Of a stretch of DNA of 64,000 nucleotides, positions 7,140 through 16,324 are shown piece by piece. The position numbers and the translations under genes were made by a program. The stretch spans positions 5,208,001 through 5,272,000 of the forward strand of contig NZ_AP027291.1 in the NCBI RefSeq assembly GCF_030295745.1, in the 5' to 3' direction. Under the pieces are notes generated by a model. That model ran no database searches. It saw only the letters and a program-made list of their open reading frames with translations, and was not told the DNA's origin. How positions within the stretch are numbered: position 1 is the stretch's first letter; each line of letters starts with the position of its first letter. The stretch comes from Mycolicibacterium sp. TUM20985 (lineage in GTDB: Bacteria; Actinomycetota; Actinomycetes; Mycobacteriales; Mycobacteriaceae).

Positions 7140-9365
7140 GTGACCGAACACGTGACCGAGGCGTCAGCCGATCCTCCGCGCGGCCGCCTCTCCCTCACGG
7201 CCCGGCTCAACACCTCGGCCATGGACTCCCGCCGCGGCGTCGTCCGATTGCATCCCGAGGCGCTGGCGGCGCTCGGCATCCGGGAGTGGGACGCGGTGTC
7301 GCTGACCGGCTCACGCACCACCTGCGCCGTGGTCGGGCAAGCCAGCGCCGACACCCCGGTGGGCACCGCCCTGCTCGACGACGTCACGCTGTCGAATGCC
7401 GGCCTCCGCGAGGACACCATCGTGCTGGTCGCCCCCGTGACGGTGTACGGCGCGCGGTCGGTCACGGTGAGTGGGTCGAAGCTTGCGATGCAATCGATCT
7501 CGTCGGCCACGCTTCGACTGGCCCTTCTGGGCAAGGTGATGACCGTCGGTGACGCGGTGTCCCTGCTACCCCGCGACCTCGGTCCCGGCACGTCCACGTC
7601 GGCGGCGGCGTCCGCCCTGACCGCCTCGGCCGGCATCACCTGGACCTCGGAACTGCTGACGGTGACCGGGGTGGATCCCGCCGGTCCCGTGAGCGTGCAA
7701 CCGAATTCCGCCGTCGCCTGGGGTGATGGCACCGCGTTCGCGGCCGAACCCGCTGGCGCCACCCACACCGTCACGGCGCCCCCTTCCACGGGCGGCCAGG
7801 AACCCGCCGTCGTGGCGGTGTCGATCGACGACCTCAGGGGCGCCCACACCCAGGCGGGCCGCCTGGCCGAATGGCTCAAGCTCGCCCTGGACGAACCTCA
7901 ACTCCTCGAAACCCTCGGCGCCAAGCCCAATCTCGGCGTCCTGGTGTCGGGGCCGGCGGGGGTCGGGAAGGCCACGCTGGTGCGGGCGGTGTGCGCCAAG
8001 CGTCGTCTCGTCGAACTCGACGGGCCGGACGTCGGGGCCATGCGTGCCGAGGACCGGCTGCAGAGCGTGTCGTCGGCGGTCGCGGCCGTCACCGATGGCG
8101 GCGGTGTCCTGCTCGTCACCGACGTCGACGCCCTGCTGCCCTCGATCGCGGAACCCGTCGCAACGCTGATCCTCAGCGAACTGCGGGCCGCGGTGGCCAC
8201 CCCGGGCGTGGCCCTGATCGCGACGTCCGCGATACCGGACGCGGTGGACCCCAGACTGCGGGCGCCCGATCTGTGCGACCGTGAGCTGGGACTGAGCCTG
8301 CCCGACGGTGCGACCAGGCGCGCGCTCCTGGAGGTGCTCCTGCGCGGGGTGCCCGCCAAGGATCTGATGCTCGACGAGATCGGCGAGCGCACACCGGGTT
8401 TCGTCGTGGCCGACCTGGCCGCCGTGGTTCGGGAGGCCGCCCTGCGGGCCGCCGCCCGCGCCAGCACGGACGGGCAGTCACCCGCGCTGATCCAGGACGA
8501 CCTGACCGGCGCCCTGTCGGTGATCCGGCCGTTGTCGCGGTCGGCCACCGAGGAGGTCGCCGTAGGGTCGGTGACCCTCGACGACGTCGGCGACATGGTC
8601 GAGACCAAGCAGGCCCTCACCGAAGCGGTGCTCTGGCCATTGCGGCATCCGGACACCTTCGAACGGCTGGGCGTCGAGCCACCCCGCGGCGTGCTGCTGT
8701 ACGGACCACCGGGGTGTGGCAAGACGTTCGTCGTGCGGGCGCTGGCCAGCAGCGGCAGGCTCTCGGTGCACGCGGTCAAGGGTGCCGAGCTGATGGACAA
8801 GTGGGTCGGCGCGTCGGAGAAGGCCGTTCGCGAATTATTCCGTCGCGCAAGGGATTCTGCTCCCTCGCTGGTGTTCCTCGACGAGATCGACGCCTTGGCC
8901 CCGCGCCGCGGGCAGAGTTCCGACTCAGGGGTCACCGACCGCGTGGTGGCGGCCCTGCTCACCGAGCTCGACGGCATCAACCCCCTGCGCGACGTCGTCG
9001 TCCTCGGAGCCACCAACCGACCCGATCTGATCGACCCCGCGCTGCTGCGTCCCGGCCGGTTGGAGAAGCTCGTGTTCGTCGAACCCCCGAACGCCGACGC
9101 GCGGCGCGACATCCTGCGCACCTCCGGTAAGTCCATCCCGCTGAGTGCGGATGTGAACCTCGACGAGCTCGCCGATCAGCTCGACGGTTACAGTGCCGCT
9201 GATTGCGTTGCGCTGCTGCGGGAGTCGGCACTGACGGCGATGCGACGCTCGATCGACACGGCCGATGTCACCGCCGCCGACGTGGAGAAGGCCAGGGCTA
9301 CCGTCCGCCCCTCGCTCGATCCGGCGCAGGTGGATTCACTCCGGGCGTTCGCCGACAAGCGCTGA
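7140..9365 (+). CDS. Tandem AAA+ ATPase, CDC48/VCP-like (Rv0435c family)
   Basis: This 741-residue protein has an N-terminal CDC48-type double-psi domain (RLNTSAMDSRRGVVRLHPEA, about residues 20-39) followed by two AAA+ modules. The first module has GPAGVGKAT from residue 271, with Ala replacing the usual Ser/Thr after the lysine. Its Walker B equivalent reads VTDVDAL instead of LDEIDAL, so D1 is probably a weak or inactive ATPase. The second is fully canonical: GPPGCGKT from residue 522, VFLDEIDALAPRR, and ATNRPDLIDPALLRPGR with arginine-finger residues. Such proteins use ATP to unfold or remodel protein complexes. A second in-frame GTG at 7152 is an alternative start. Confidence 0.9.
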   Translation: MTEHVTEASADPPRGRLSLTARLNTSAMDSRRGVVRLHPEALAALGIREWDAVSLTGSRTTCAVVGQASADTPVGTALLDDVTLSNAGLREDTIVLVAPVTVYGARSVTVSGSKLAMQSISSATLRLALLGKVMTVGDAVSLLPRDLGPGTSTSAAASALTASAGITWTSELLTVTGVDPAGPVSVQPNSAVAWGDGTAFAAEPAGATHTVTAPPSTGGQEPAVVAVSIDDLRGAHTQAGRLAEWLKLALDEPQLLETLGAKPNLGVLVSGPAGVGKATLVRAVCAKRRLVELDGPDVGAMRAEDRLQSVSSAVAAVTDGGGVLLVTDVDALLPSIAEPVATLILSELRAAVATPGVALIATSAIPDAVDPRLRAPDLCDRELGLSLPDGATRRALLEVLLRGVPAKDLMLDEIGERTPGFVVADLAAVVREAALRAAARASTDGQSPALIQDDLTGALSVIRPLSRSATEEVAVGSVTLDDVGDMVETKQALTEAVLWPLRHPDTFERLGVEPPRGVLLYGPPGCGKTFVVRALASSGRLSVHAVKGAELMDKWVGASEKAVRELFRRARDSAPSLVFLDEIDALAPRRGQSSDSGVTDRVVAALLTELDGINPLRDVVVLGATNRPDLIDPALLRPGRLEKLVFVEPPNADARRDILRTSGKSIPLSADVNLDELADQLDGYSAADCVALLRESALTAMRRSIDTADVTAADVEKARATVRPSLDPAQVDSLRAFADKR

Positions 9366-9368
9366 CAG

Positions 9369-9452
9369 TCAACCCCGTTCGGCGAGCTCGGCCAACCGCG
9401 TCAGCGAGGACATCAGCGCGTCCACCCCGGTGGCGCGGGCGCGTGCCGCCAT
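9369..9452 (-). pseudogene. Possible C-terminal remnant of a lost gene
   Basis: Reading leftwards, an open stretch of 27 codons ends in TGA at 9369-9371 and is preceded in frame by TGA at 9453-9455. The peptide ends in SLTRLAELAERG and looks like an amphipathic helical C-terminus, not random non-coding DNA. It has no clear start signal of its own. It lies exactly where the conserved gene order breaks, between the AAA ATPase and the inserted methyltransferase/mrp block. I cannot name the parent family, and a chance open frame is possible in DNA this GC-rich. Confidence 0.25.
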
Positions 9453-9477
9453 TCAACCGTTTCCCCATCGCGCAGAC

Positions 9478-10530
9478 TCAGGGACGGGCTTCGAGCACGA
9501 GGTTGAACGGCGTCTCGGTGGCTCTGCGGAACCGGGTGAAGCCGCCTCCGTCGACGACGACGTCGCGAAGTCGCGCCTCACCCGCCTGCGCGCCGAGGGC
9601 GGGCCCGTTGCGGGCGAGCGACACCGGGACGCAGATCTGCGCGGACGCGCCGTACATGACCCGTCCCACCGTGTTCAGGTTGTCCTGCATCTGATCGTTC
9701 GCGAAGGGCTCCACGATCATCGCCGTGCCGTCGTCCTTGATCGCTTGGCGCGCGTGCCGCGACACACTGGTCGGATCGCCCATGTCGTGCAGGCAGTCGA
9801 AGAACGCGATCAGGTCGAACCCGCTGCCCTCGTAGGCGGTCGCGTCGGCGAGCTCGAACCGTGCGTTGGCCGTACCCGCCGCTGCGGCCTTCTCGCCGGC
9901 CACCCGAATCGAGTCCGCGTGGTAGTCGTACCCGATGAACTCCGATTCCGGGTAGGTCTTCGCCATCAGGATGGTGCTCGCGCCGTGACCGCAGCCCACG
10001 TCGGCCACCTTCGCGCCCTTCGTCAGCTTCTCGACGACGCCGTCCAGCGCTGGTAGCCACGATCCGATGAGACTGGCGTTGTAGCCGGCGCGGAAGAACC
10101 GCTCGGTGCCCTCGAACAGGCACGGATGGTGCTCGCCCCACTCCATGCCGTTGCCGGACTTGAAGTTCTCGAGCGTGTGCCCGAGTGCGTGAAACGTCGC
10201 TTCGACGATGTTGTACGCGCCGGGCATGTCGACCGGGCCGTTCGTGTCGGTCAGGCACAACGCCTGCTCGGGGCTCATCGACCATTTTCCCGACGAGGCA
10301 TCGAACTCCACGTATCCGCCTGCGCCCTGGTTGCCGAGCCATTCTCGGATGTAGCGCTCATCGGTGTCGGTGCGCTCCGCCAGTTCGGCCGGGGTCAGCG
10401 CGCCCCGTGCCAGTTCGCGGTACAACCCCAGTCGATCGCCGACGAGGATCAGGGTCGCGCTGATGGCCGCCCCGAGATCACCCACCGCCTTGCCGATGAA
10501 CTCGTTCAGCTTGTCTTCGTCGACGGTCAT
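9478..10530 (-). CDS. Class I SAM-dependent methyltransferase with winged-helix N-terminus
   Basis: This 350-residue protein has an N-terminal helical/winged-helix domain (LGLYRELARGALTPAELAER, residues 35-54, then TDERYIREWLGNQ). This is typical of dimerising small-molecule methyltransferases. A Rossmann domain follows, with SAM motif I VADVGCGHGAST at residues 176-187, motif II-like FIGYDYHADSI, and DLIAFFDCLHDMGDP. Related actinobacterial proteins are annotated as transcriptional-regulator-like or O-methyltransferases; the substrate is unknown. The start ATG has GGATGAGG about 7 bases upstream. The gene sits alone, divergent from the mrp operon, inside a block absent from M. tuberculosis at this position. 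Confidence 0.82.
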   Translation of the reverse strand: MTVDEDKLNEFIGKAVGDLGAAISATLILVGDRLGLYRELARGALTPAELAERTDTDERYIREWLGNQGAGGYVEFDASSGKWSMSPEQALCLTDTNGPVDMPGAYNIVEATFHALGHTLENFKSGNGMEWGEHHPCLFEGTERFFRAGYNASLIGSWLPALDGVVEKLTKGAKVADVGCGHGASTILMAKTYPESEFIGYDYHADSIRVAGEKAAAAGTANARFELADATAYEGSGFDLIAFFDCLHDMGDPTSVSRHARQAIKDDGTAMIVEPFANDQMQDNLNTVGRVMYGASAQICVPVSLARNGPALGAQAGEARLRDVVVDGGGFTRFRRATETPFNLVLEARP

Positions 10531-10767
10531 GATGTTGCCTCATCCCCACTGCGGTGCCCCCACTGTCCTAAGCATGATCACCAAGTCGGGCGAACGTTGG
10601 ACAATTACCCGATCGGCGTAGGACGGCCGTCAGCCCGCCTTGCATACGACGCCGAGGGGAGCGAGAGCAACGCCCACGTAAACTGATGCGCGATACAGCC
10701 CGCTCGGCCTGATGTCCTTCGAGCAAGCGCTCATCGCAGGCTGACACCCCGAGTTGACCGGAGTGCC
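10531..10767. other. Divergent intergenic region, methyltransferase / mrpA
   Basis: These 237 bases must hold promoters for both flanking genes. A weak plus-strand candidate (TTGGAC, 16 bases, TAGGAC) lies around 10598-10625, but its final base does not fit TANNNT. GGAG six bases before the mrpA ATG serves as its ribosome binding site. I see no convincing operator or riboswitch. Confidence 0.4.
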
Positions 10768-13641
10768 ATGCTCGCCATCCTGTACGCCCACGCGGCGGCC
10801 GCCCTCGTGGCGCCCGTCCTCGTGCGGCGGTTCGGACGGCAAGCCTTCTACGCGCTCGCACTGGTGCCGCTCGGGTCGCTGCCGTGGGTCGCGCTGAACT
10901 GGCCGGGGCGCAGCGAGCAGACTGTCCACGTCGACTGGGTGCCCGAGCTGTCGATGGACATCACGTTCCGCTTCGACGCGCTGGCCGCGATCATGAGCGT
11001 GCTGGTGCTCGCCATCGGCGCGCTGGTCCTCTTCTACTGCGCCGAGTACTTCCACCACCACGACGGTCACACCGAGCGCAGGCTCCCCAGCTTCGCCGCC
11101 GAACTCGTCGCGTTCTCCGGCGCCATGTTCGGGCTGGTCATCAGCGACAACATGCTGGTGCTCTACCTGTTCTGGGAGCTGACGACGGTGCTGTCGTTCC
11201 TGCTGGTGGGCCACTACGCCGAACGCGCGACCAGCCGGCGCGCGGCCACCCAGGCGCTGCTGGTCACCACCGCGGGCGGCCTGGCGATGCTGGTTGGCAT
11301 CGTCATCCTGGGCGAGGTGTCCGGCACGTACCGGCTGTCCGAGCTGGTCGCGTCACCTCCCGGTGGCACCGCCGCCGCTGTCGCGCTGATCCTCGTGCTC
11401 GTGGGGGCGCTGTCCAAGTCGGCGATCGTGCCCATGCACTTCTGGCTGCCCGGCGCGATGGCCGCCCCGACACCCGTCAGCGCGTACCTGCACGCCGCGG
11501 CAATGGTGAAGGCCGGGGTGTACCTGGTGGCCCGCCTGACCCCGGGCTTCGCCGACTCGCCGGGGTGGCGGCCGATCATCGTCACGCTGGGCCTGCTCAC
11601 GATGCTCCTGGCCGGGTGGCGCGCGGTGCGGGAGTACGACCTGAAACTAATCCTGGCGTTCGGCACCGTCAGCCAGCTCGGGCTCATCACGTTGATGGTC
11701 GGCACGGGCGGCGGCAACCTCATGCTCGCCGGCCTGGCGATGCTGTGCGCGCATGCCATGTTCAAGGCGGCCCTGTTCATGGTCGTCGGCGTCATCGACC
11801 ACGCCACCGGGACCCGCGACATCCGACGTCTCGCCTGGCTCGGCGACCGCCATCGTCCGCTGCTGATCGTCGCCGTCGGCGCGACCGCCAGCATGGCGGC
11901 GCTACCCCCGTTCCTCGGCTTCGTCGCGAAGGAGGCCGACCTCACCACGCTGGCGGAGAGCGCATCGCTGGGCGCGGCGGCGCCCTATGTCCTGGGCGGG
12001 GTGGCGGTCGGCTCGGTGTTCACCACGATCTACAGCCTGCGCTTCGTCTACGGCGCCTTCGCCCGCAAGGGCAGGCCAGAACCCAGTATCCGGGTCACCG
12101 AGATGCACAGGCCCCCAACACTATTCCTGGTGGCTCCGGCGATCCTGGCGGCGGCCGGGCTGGTGTTCGGCATGTGGCCCGCCGGGCTGGACCACGCCCT
12201 CGACGAGTACGCCGACACCGTGCCCGGCGGGGCCGACTATCACCTCGCGCTGTGGCACGGCGTCAACCTCCCGCTGCTGCTGTCGGTCCTGGTGCTCACC
12301 GTGGGTACCGTCGCCTTCGTCGCCCGCACCCGGCTGCGTCGCGCCCGGGTCGGCTATCTGCCGCTGGGCAATGCCGACCGGATCTACGACGCGGTGGTCC
12401 GAGGCACCGACGTGTTCGCGGTCCGGCTCACCGGGCTGACCCAGCGCGGGTCGATCCCCGCCACCCAGGCCGTGATCCTCTCGACGCTGGTGCTGCTGCC
12501 CACCGCGATGTTGGTCCTCGGGGCCCGGGATCGTCCGGAGCTCGCGCTGTGGGATTCACCGCTGCAGGCGGTGGTCGGCCTCATCATCGTGGCCGCGGCG
12601 CTGAGTGCGACGGTGTTTCGCAACCGGCTCGCCGCCGTGCTGCTCGTCGGCGTCACGGGGTACGGCTGCGGGGCGTTCTTCGTCTTCCATGGCGCACCCG
12701 ATCTCGCCCTCACCCAGTTCCTGGTGGAGACCCTGACGTTGGTGATCTTCGTCCTGGTGCTGCGTACCTTGCCCGCGGAGGCGGATCAGACCAACATCAA
12801 CCGTCATCGATTGCCCCGTATCGCCCTGTCCGCGGCGGTCGGCACCAGCGTCACCGCGCTCGCGGTGTTCGCGATGGCCGCCAGGACCACCACCCCGATC
12901 GCCGAGCTGTTGCCCGACGCCGCGTACTACCGCGGCCAGGGCGCCAACACGGTCAACGTACTGCTGGTCGACATCCGCGCGTGGGACACCATGGGGGAGA
13001 TCTCCGTGCTCCTGGTGGCAGCCACCGGGGTGGCGTCGATGGTGTTCCGCAACAGGCGATTCGGTGCGGCACCTCGCGTCGCAGACGCCGGCCAACCCGA
13101 TATCGGTCGCATCCCCGTGCTCCCGACCAGCCCGGCCGTCGGCGACGTCACGTGGCTGCGCGGCAGTGAACTCCGCGATCCGCGGTACCGGTCGCTGGTC
13201 CTCGAGGTGGCGACGCGAATCATCTTCCCGCTCATCATGGTGCTGTCCTTCTACTTCTTCTTCGCCGGCCACAACACGCCCGGCGGCGGCTTCGCCGGCG
13301 GGCTGACCGCCGGACTCGCCCTGGTCCTGCGCTATCTGGCCGGTGGCCGCTTCGAGCTGGGCGAGGCACTTCCCGTCGATGCGGGCAAGCTGCTGGGCGC
13401 AGGCCTGGTGCTGTCGGCGGGCACCGCCGTCACGTCGCTGGTGCTGGGCGCACCGGTGCTGTCCTCGGCGGTGTTCGAGTTCGACGTTCCCGTGCTGGGT
13501 CACATCAAGTTGGTCACCGCACTGTTCTTCGACCTGGGCGTCTACCTCATCGTCGTCGGCCTGGTGCTCGACGTGCTGCGTAGCCTCGGTGCCCGCGTCG
13601 ACGTCGAGATGGCCCAGCAGACTCAGGCGGCCCGACGATGA
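10768..13641 (+). CDS. mrpA: Mrp Na+/H+ antiporter subunit A fused to subunit B
   Basis: This 957-residue polytopic membrane protein joins an MrpA core to a C-terminal MrpB domain. The core is homologous to complex I NuoL/NuoM: LVISDNMLVLYLFWELTTV, SKSAIVPMHFWLPGAMAAPTPVSAYLHAAAMVKAG split over about residues 205-255, then DLKLILAFGTVSQLG. The MrpB part, from about residue 800, contains FYFFFAGHNTPGGGFAGGL. A-B fusion is common in actinobacterial Mrp systems. Subunits A and D are thought to carry the ion channels that exchange Na+ for H+ in pH and salt tolerance. It is first in a seven-function operon and overlaps mrpC by ATGA. Confidence 0.93.
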   Translation: MLAILYAHAAAALVAPVLVRRFGRQAFYALALVPLGSLPWVALNWPGRSEQTVHVDWVPELSMDITFRFDALAAIMSVLVLAIGALVLFYCAEYFHHHDGHTERRLPSFAAELVAFSGAMFGLVISDNMLVLYLFWELTTVLSFLLVGHYAERATSRRAATQALLVTTAGGLAMLVGIVILGEVSGTYRLSELVASPPGGTAAAVALILVLVGALSKSAIVPMHFWLPGAMAAPTPVSAYLHAAAMVKAGVYLVARLTPGFADSPGWRPIIVTLGLLTMLLAGWRAVREYDLKLILAFGTVSQLGLITLMVGTGGGNLMLAGLAMLCAHAMFKAALFMVVGVIDHATGTRDIRRLAWLGDRHRPLLIVAVGATASMAALPPFLGFVAKEADLTTLAESASLGAAAPYVLGGVAVGSVFTTIYSLRFVYGAFARKGRPEPSIRVTEMHRPPTLFLVAPAILAAAGLVFGMWPAGLDHALDEYADTVPGGADYHLALWHGVNLPLLLSVLVLTVGTVAFVARTRLRRARVGYLPLGNADRIYDAVVRGTDVFAVRLTGLTQRGSIPATQAVILSTLVLLPTAMLVLGARDRPELALWDSPLQAVVGLIIVAAALSATVFRNRLAAVLLVGVTGYGCGAFFVFHGAPDLALTQFLVETLTLVIFVLVLRTLPAEADQTNINRHRLPRIALSAAVGTSVTALAVFAMAARTTTPIAELLPDAAYYRGQGANTVNVLLVDIRAWDTMGEISVLLVAATGVASMVFRNRRFGAAPRVADAGQPDIGRIPVLPTSPAVGDVTWLRGSELRDPRYRSLVLEVATRIIFPLIMVLSFYFFFAGHNTPGGGFAGGLTAGLALVLRYLAGGRFELGEALPVDAGKLLGAGLVLSAGTAVTSLVLGAPVLSSAVFEFDVPVLGHIKLVTALFFDLGVYLIVVGLVLDVLRSLGARVDVEMAQQTQAARR

Positions 13642-14108
13642 CCGCCTACGTCGTGCCGCTCGTCCTGGTCGGCGTCCTGATCAGCACCGGGGTGTACCTG
13701 CTGCTGGAACGCAATCTCACCCGAATGTTGTTGGGGCTGTTGCTGGTCGGCAACGGCGTCAACGTCTTGATCCTGACCGTCGGTGGGCCTGCAGGCAATC
13801 CGCCCATCCGCGGTCGAACCTCCGACGGTCAGACCGCCACTGCCGATCCGTTGGCGCAGGGCATGGTCCTCACCGCCATCGTCATCACGATGGGCATCGC
13901 GGCCTTCGTGCTGGCGCTGACCTACCGCTCGTACCGGTTGTCCAGGGCGGAGGACATCGCCAACGATCCGGAGGACACCCGCGTCTCGGAGCTGTCGGAC
14001 AGGTCGGCGGTCGCCATCGACGAGGACCTCATGACGCACGACGCCCACCGCGACACCGACGAGCCCGACGAACTGGACGCGCTGCCGGGACACGAGGGCT
14101 CGCGGTGA
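13638..14108 (+). CDS. mrpC: Mrp antiporter subunit C
   Basis: This 156-residue protein resembles NuoK and has three transmembrane helices. Conserved features are VLISTGVYLLLERNLTRMLLGLLLVGNGVNVLIL (about residues 10-44) and DPLAQGMVLTAIVITMG (about 72-88). The C-terminal tail, from about residue 105, is hydrophilic and Asp/Glu-rich. The ATG overlaps the mrpA stop (ATGA) and its own stop overlaps the mrpD GTG (GTGA), which indicates tight translational coupling. It is a structural subunit of the multisubunit Na+/H+ antiporter in the cytoplasmic membrane. Confidence 0.93.
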   Translation: MTAYVVPLVLVGVLISTGVYLLLERNLTRMLLGLLLVGNGVNVLILTVGGPAGNPPIRGRTSDGQTATADPLAQGMVLTAIVITMGIAAFVLALTYRSYRLSRAEDIANDPEDTRVSELSDRSAVAIDEDLMTHDAHRDTDEPDELDALPGHEGSR

Positions 14109-15700
14109 ACACTTCAGCCGTCTTGACCCCGCTTCCCGTATTGATCCCCACCTTGGCCGCCGCGGCGACGTTGTTCGCCGGGCGTAGGCCGCGGCTGCAG
14201 CGTGCGATCGCCGTGCTCGCCCTCACGGCGGTGGTCGCGGTCTGCGCGGCGCTGGTGTACCTGGCCGACCGGGAAGGCACGATCGCCGTGCAGGTCGGCG
14301 GGTGGGGCCAATCGGTGCCGGGGATGGGCCCGCTGGGCATCACCCTGGTGGTCGACCGGCTCTCGTCGCTGATGCTGCTGGTATCGGCGATCGTGCTCCT
14401 GGCCGTGGCGTTCTACGCCATCGGGCAGGGCATCCGCGACGGTGACGAACGCCAGCCGGTGTCGATCTTCCTGCCGACCTACCTGGTGCTGTGCGCGGGT
14501 GTCTGCACCGCGTTCCTGGCCGGCGATCTCTTCAACCTCTTCGTCGGTTTCGAGGTGCTGCTGTCGGCCAGCTTCGTGCTGCTCACCATCGGCGCCAGCA
14601 CCGACCGGGTCCGGGCCGGCATCGCCTACGTGATGGTGTCGATGGTGTCGTCGCTGATCTTCCTGATCGGCCTGGCCATGATCTATGCGGCGACGGGCAC
14701 GTTGAACTTGGCCGAGCTCTCGGTGCGGCTCGACGACGTCCCGTCGGGCACCCGTGGCGCCATGTTCGCGATGCTGATGGTCGCGTTCGGCATCAAGGCG
14801 GCGGTGTTCCCGCTGTCCACCTGGCTGCCCGACTCCTACCCCACCGCGCCCGCGCCCGTTACCGCCGTCTTCGCCGGCCTGTTGACCAAGGTCGGCGTCT
14901 ACGCGATCATTCGGGCGCACTCGCTCCTGTTCCCCGGCGGCGCGCTGGACAACGTGCTGTTGGTGGCGGCGCTGGTGACGATGCTCGTCGGCGTCTTCGG
15001 CGCGATCGCGCAGAGCGACATCAAGCGGCTGCTGTCCTTCACCTTGGTCAGCCACATCGGCTTCATGGTGTTCGGCATCGCCCTGGGCAGCGAGCTCGGC
15101 ATGTCGGGCGCGATCTTCTACGTCGCCCACCACATCGTCGTGCAGACGACGCTGTTCCTCGTCGTCGGTCTGATCGAGCGGCAGGCGGGCGCGTCGACAC
15201 TGCAGCGCCTCGGCGGGCTGGCCGCCGCCAGCCCACTGCTGGCCCTGGTGTTCATCGTGCCCGCGCTCAACCTCGGTGGCATACCGCCGTTCTCGGGATT
15301 CATCGGCAAGGTCGCACTGTTGGAGGCGGGCGCGCAGGACGCCTCGGTGCTGGCGTGGATGCTGGTGGGGGGCAGCGTCGTGACGAGCCTGCTGACGCTG
15401 TACGTGATGGCCAGGGTGTGGACGAAGGCGTTCTGGCGCGCCAGGGCCGACGCCCCCGAGGGAGCGCTGGCCGACCGCGTCCCCTCGGCGCTGGTCGATG
15501 ACTCGGGCGACGACGGTGATTACGCCGACCGCGGCGACGTCGGCCAGATGCCGGTGGGCATGTTGATCCCCACCGGTGCACTCATCGCGGTGGGCCTGGC
15601 GCTCACCGTCTTCGCCGGACCGATCTTCGCGTTCAGCGAGCGGGCGGCCGCCGAGGTCCTCGACCGGGGGCAGTACATCTCGGCGGTGCTGGCGCCATGA
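14105..15700 (+). CDS. mrpD: Mrp antiporter subunit D
   Basis: This 531-residue NuoM/NuoN-like membrane subunit is one of the two proposed ion-translocating parts of the Mrp complex. It contains LVLCAGVCTAFLAGDLFNLFVGFEVLLSASF (about residues 122-152), then MVAFGIKAAVFPLSTWLPDSYPTAPAPVTAVFAGLLTKVG (about 225-264), with the conserved Lys residues in membrane helices, and SDIKRLLSFTLVSHIG. The GTG at 14105 is chosen because it makes the 4-base overlap with mrpC; a far longer upstream frame lies wholly within mrpA/mrpC coding sequence. Its stop overlaps mrpE by ATGA. Confidence 0.93.
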   Translation: MNTSAVLTPLPVLIPTLAAAATLFAGRRPRLQRAIAVLALTAVVAVCAALVYLADREGTIAVQVGGWGQSVPGMGPLGITLVVDRLSSLMLLVSAIVLLAVAFYAIGQGIRDGDERQPVSIFLPTYLVLCAGVCTAFLAGDLFNLFVGFEVLLSASFVLLTIGASTDRVRAGIAYVMVSMVSSLIFLIGLAMIYAATGTLNLAELSVRLDDVPSGTRGAMFAMLMVAFGIKAAVFPLSTWLPDSYPTAPAPVTAVFAGLLTKVGVYAIIRAHSLLFPGGALDNVLLVAALVTMLVGVFGAIAQSDIKRLLSFTLVSHIGFMVFGIALGSELGMSGAIFYVAHHIVVQTTLFLVVGLIERQAGASTLQRLGGLAAASPLLALVFIVPALNLGGIPPFSGFIGKVALLEAGAQDASVLAWMLVGGSVVTSLLTLYVMARVWTKAFWRARADAPEGALADRVPSALVDDSGDDGDYADRGDVGQMPVGMLIPTGALIAVGLALTVFAGPIFAFSERAAAEVLDRGQYISAVLAP

Positions 15701-16254
15701 CGAGGCCATCGCTGATGCGGATCTGGGTGCTGTGCTGGCTGACGTTGGTGTGGATGCTGTTGTGGGGCAACGTCTCCGCGGCGAACGTCGTCAGCGGCCT
15801 GGCCGTTGCCCTGGTGATCACGGTGTTGCTCCCGCTGCCAGCGGTACCGATCGAGGGCAGGCTGCATCCGCTCTCGCTGGCGCGGTTGATCTTGCTCGTC
15901 GCCTACTACCTGGTGCAGTCCTCGTTCCAAATCGCCTGGCTCGCGATCAAGCCCGGCCCGCCACCGGAGAACGCCGTGTTGCGCGTCCAGTTGGCCATCA
16001 AGTCCGACCTGGTGCTGGCATTGACGGCCAGCGTCCTCACCCTCATCCCGGGAGGGATCGTGCTGGAGATCGACCAGACCCGTCGGATGATCTACGTCCA
16101 CGTCATCGACGCGGGCACCGAGCAATCGGTGCAGCGGTTCTACCGGCAGGTGGCCGAAGTGGAGCGCCTCATGGTCGCGTCGTTCGAGCGGGACGCCGAC
16201 TGGCGTCCATCGCCCGACCAGACGGCCGAAGAAGCGAAGCGGGATCGCGCATGA
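15697..16254 (+). CDS. mrpE: Mrp antiporter subunit E
   Basis: This 185-residue membrane subunit has MrpE features: WVLCWLTLVWMLLWGNVSAANVVSGL near the N-terminus, YYLVQSSFQIAWLAIKPG near residues 68-86, and LTLIPGGIVLEID near 112-124. The C-terminus is unusual. The last seven codons (EAKRDRA plus stop) fall in the first copy of a 35-bp tandem repeat that separates mrpE from mrpF. The mrpE stop overlaps, by ATGA, the start of the first of three repeat-encoded mini-ORFs rather than mrpF itself. All other mrp junctions are direct 4-base overlaps. Confidence 0.92.
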   Translation: MTRPSLMRIWVLCWLTLVWMLLWGNVSAANVVSGLAVALVITVLLPLPAVPIEGRLHPLSLARLILLVAYYLVQSSFQIAWLAIKPGPPPENAVLRVQLAIKSDLVLALTASVLTLIPGGIVLEIDQTRRMIYVHVIDAGTEQSVQRFYRQVAEVERLMVASFERDADWRPSPDQTAEEAKRDRA

Positions 16255-16289
16255 ACGACAAGCGAGAAGCGAAGCGGGATCGCGCATGA
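16251..16289 (+). CDS. Mini-ORF 1 of the mrpE-mrpF repeat (MNDKREAKRDRA)
   Basis: Twelve codons plus stop, starting on the ATG that overlaps the mrpE stop and ending in a TGA that overlaps the ATG of mini-ORF 2. The peptide is highly charged and has no recognisable domain. Its plausible role is to carry ribosomes along the transcript by termination-reinitiation, not to supply a functional peptide. Translation is inferred from the overlaps only. Confidence 0.35.
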   Translation: MNDKREAKRDRA

Positions 16290-16324
16290 ACGACAAGCGA
16301 GAAGCGAAGCGGGATCGCGCATGA
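16286..16324 (+). CDS. Mini-ORF 2 of the mrpE-mrpF repeat (MNDKREAKRDRA)
   Basis: Identical in sequence to mini-ORF 1. It starts in the ATGA that ends mini-ORF 1 and ends in the ATGA that begins mini-ORF 3. It is the second step of the proposed reinitiation chain. Confidence 0.35.
   Translation: MNDKREAKRDRA

Noticed and set aside
10531..10767. Riboswitch or sodium/pH-responsive leader before mrpA
   Set aside because: No conserved aptamer motif or strong hairpin could be recognised in these 237 bases.
10884..13169. Alternative plus-strand frame within mrpA (about 760 codons)
   Set aside because: An Arg/Gly/Pro-rich translation with no membrane helices, inside a clear MrpA-MrpB protein in another frame.
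14114..15709. Long minus-strand open frame opposite mrpD (about 530 codons)
   Set aside because: It mirrors mrpD codon for codon, has a His/Gln/Asp-rich low-complexity translation with no domain, and reflects high GC at third positions of the real gene.
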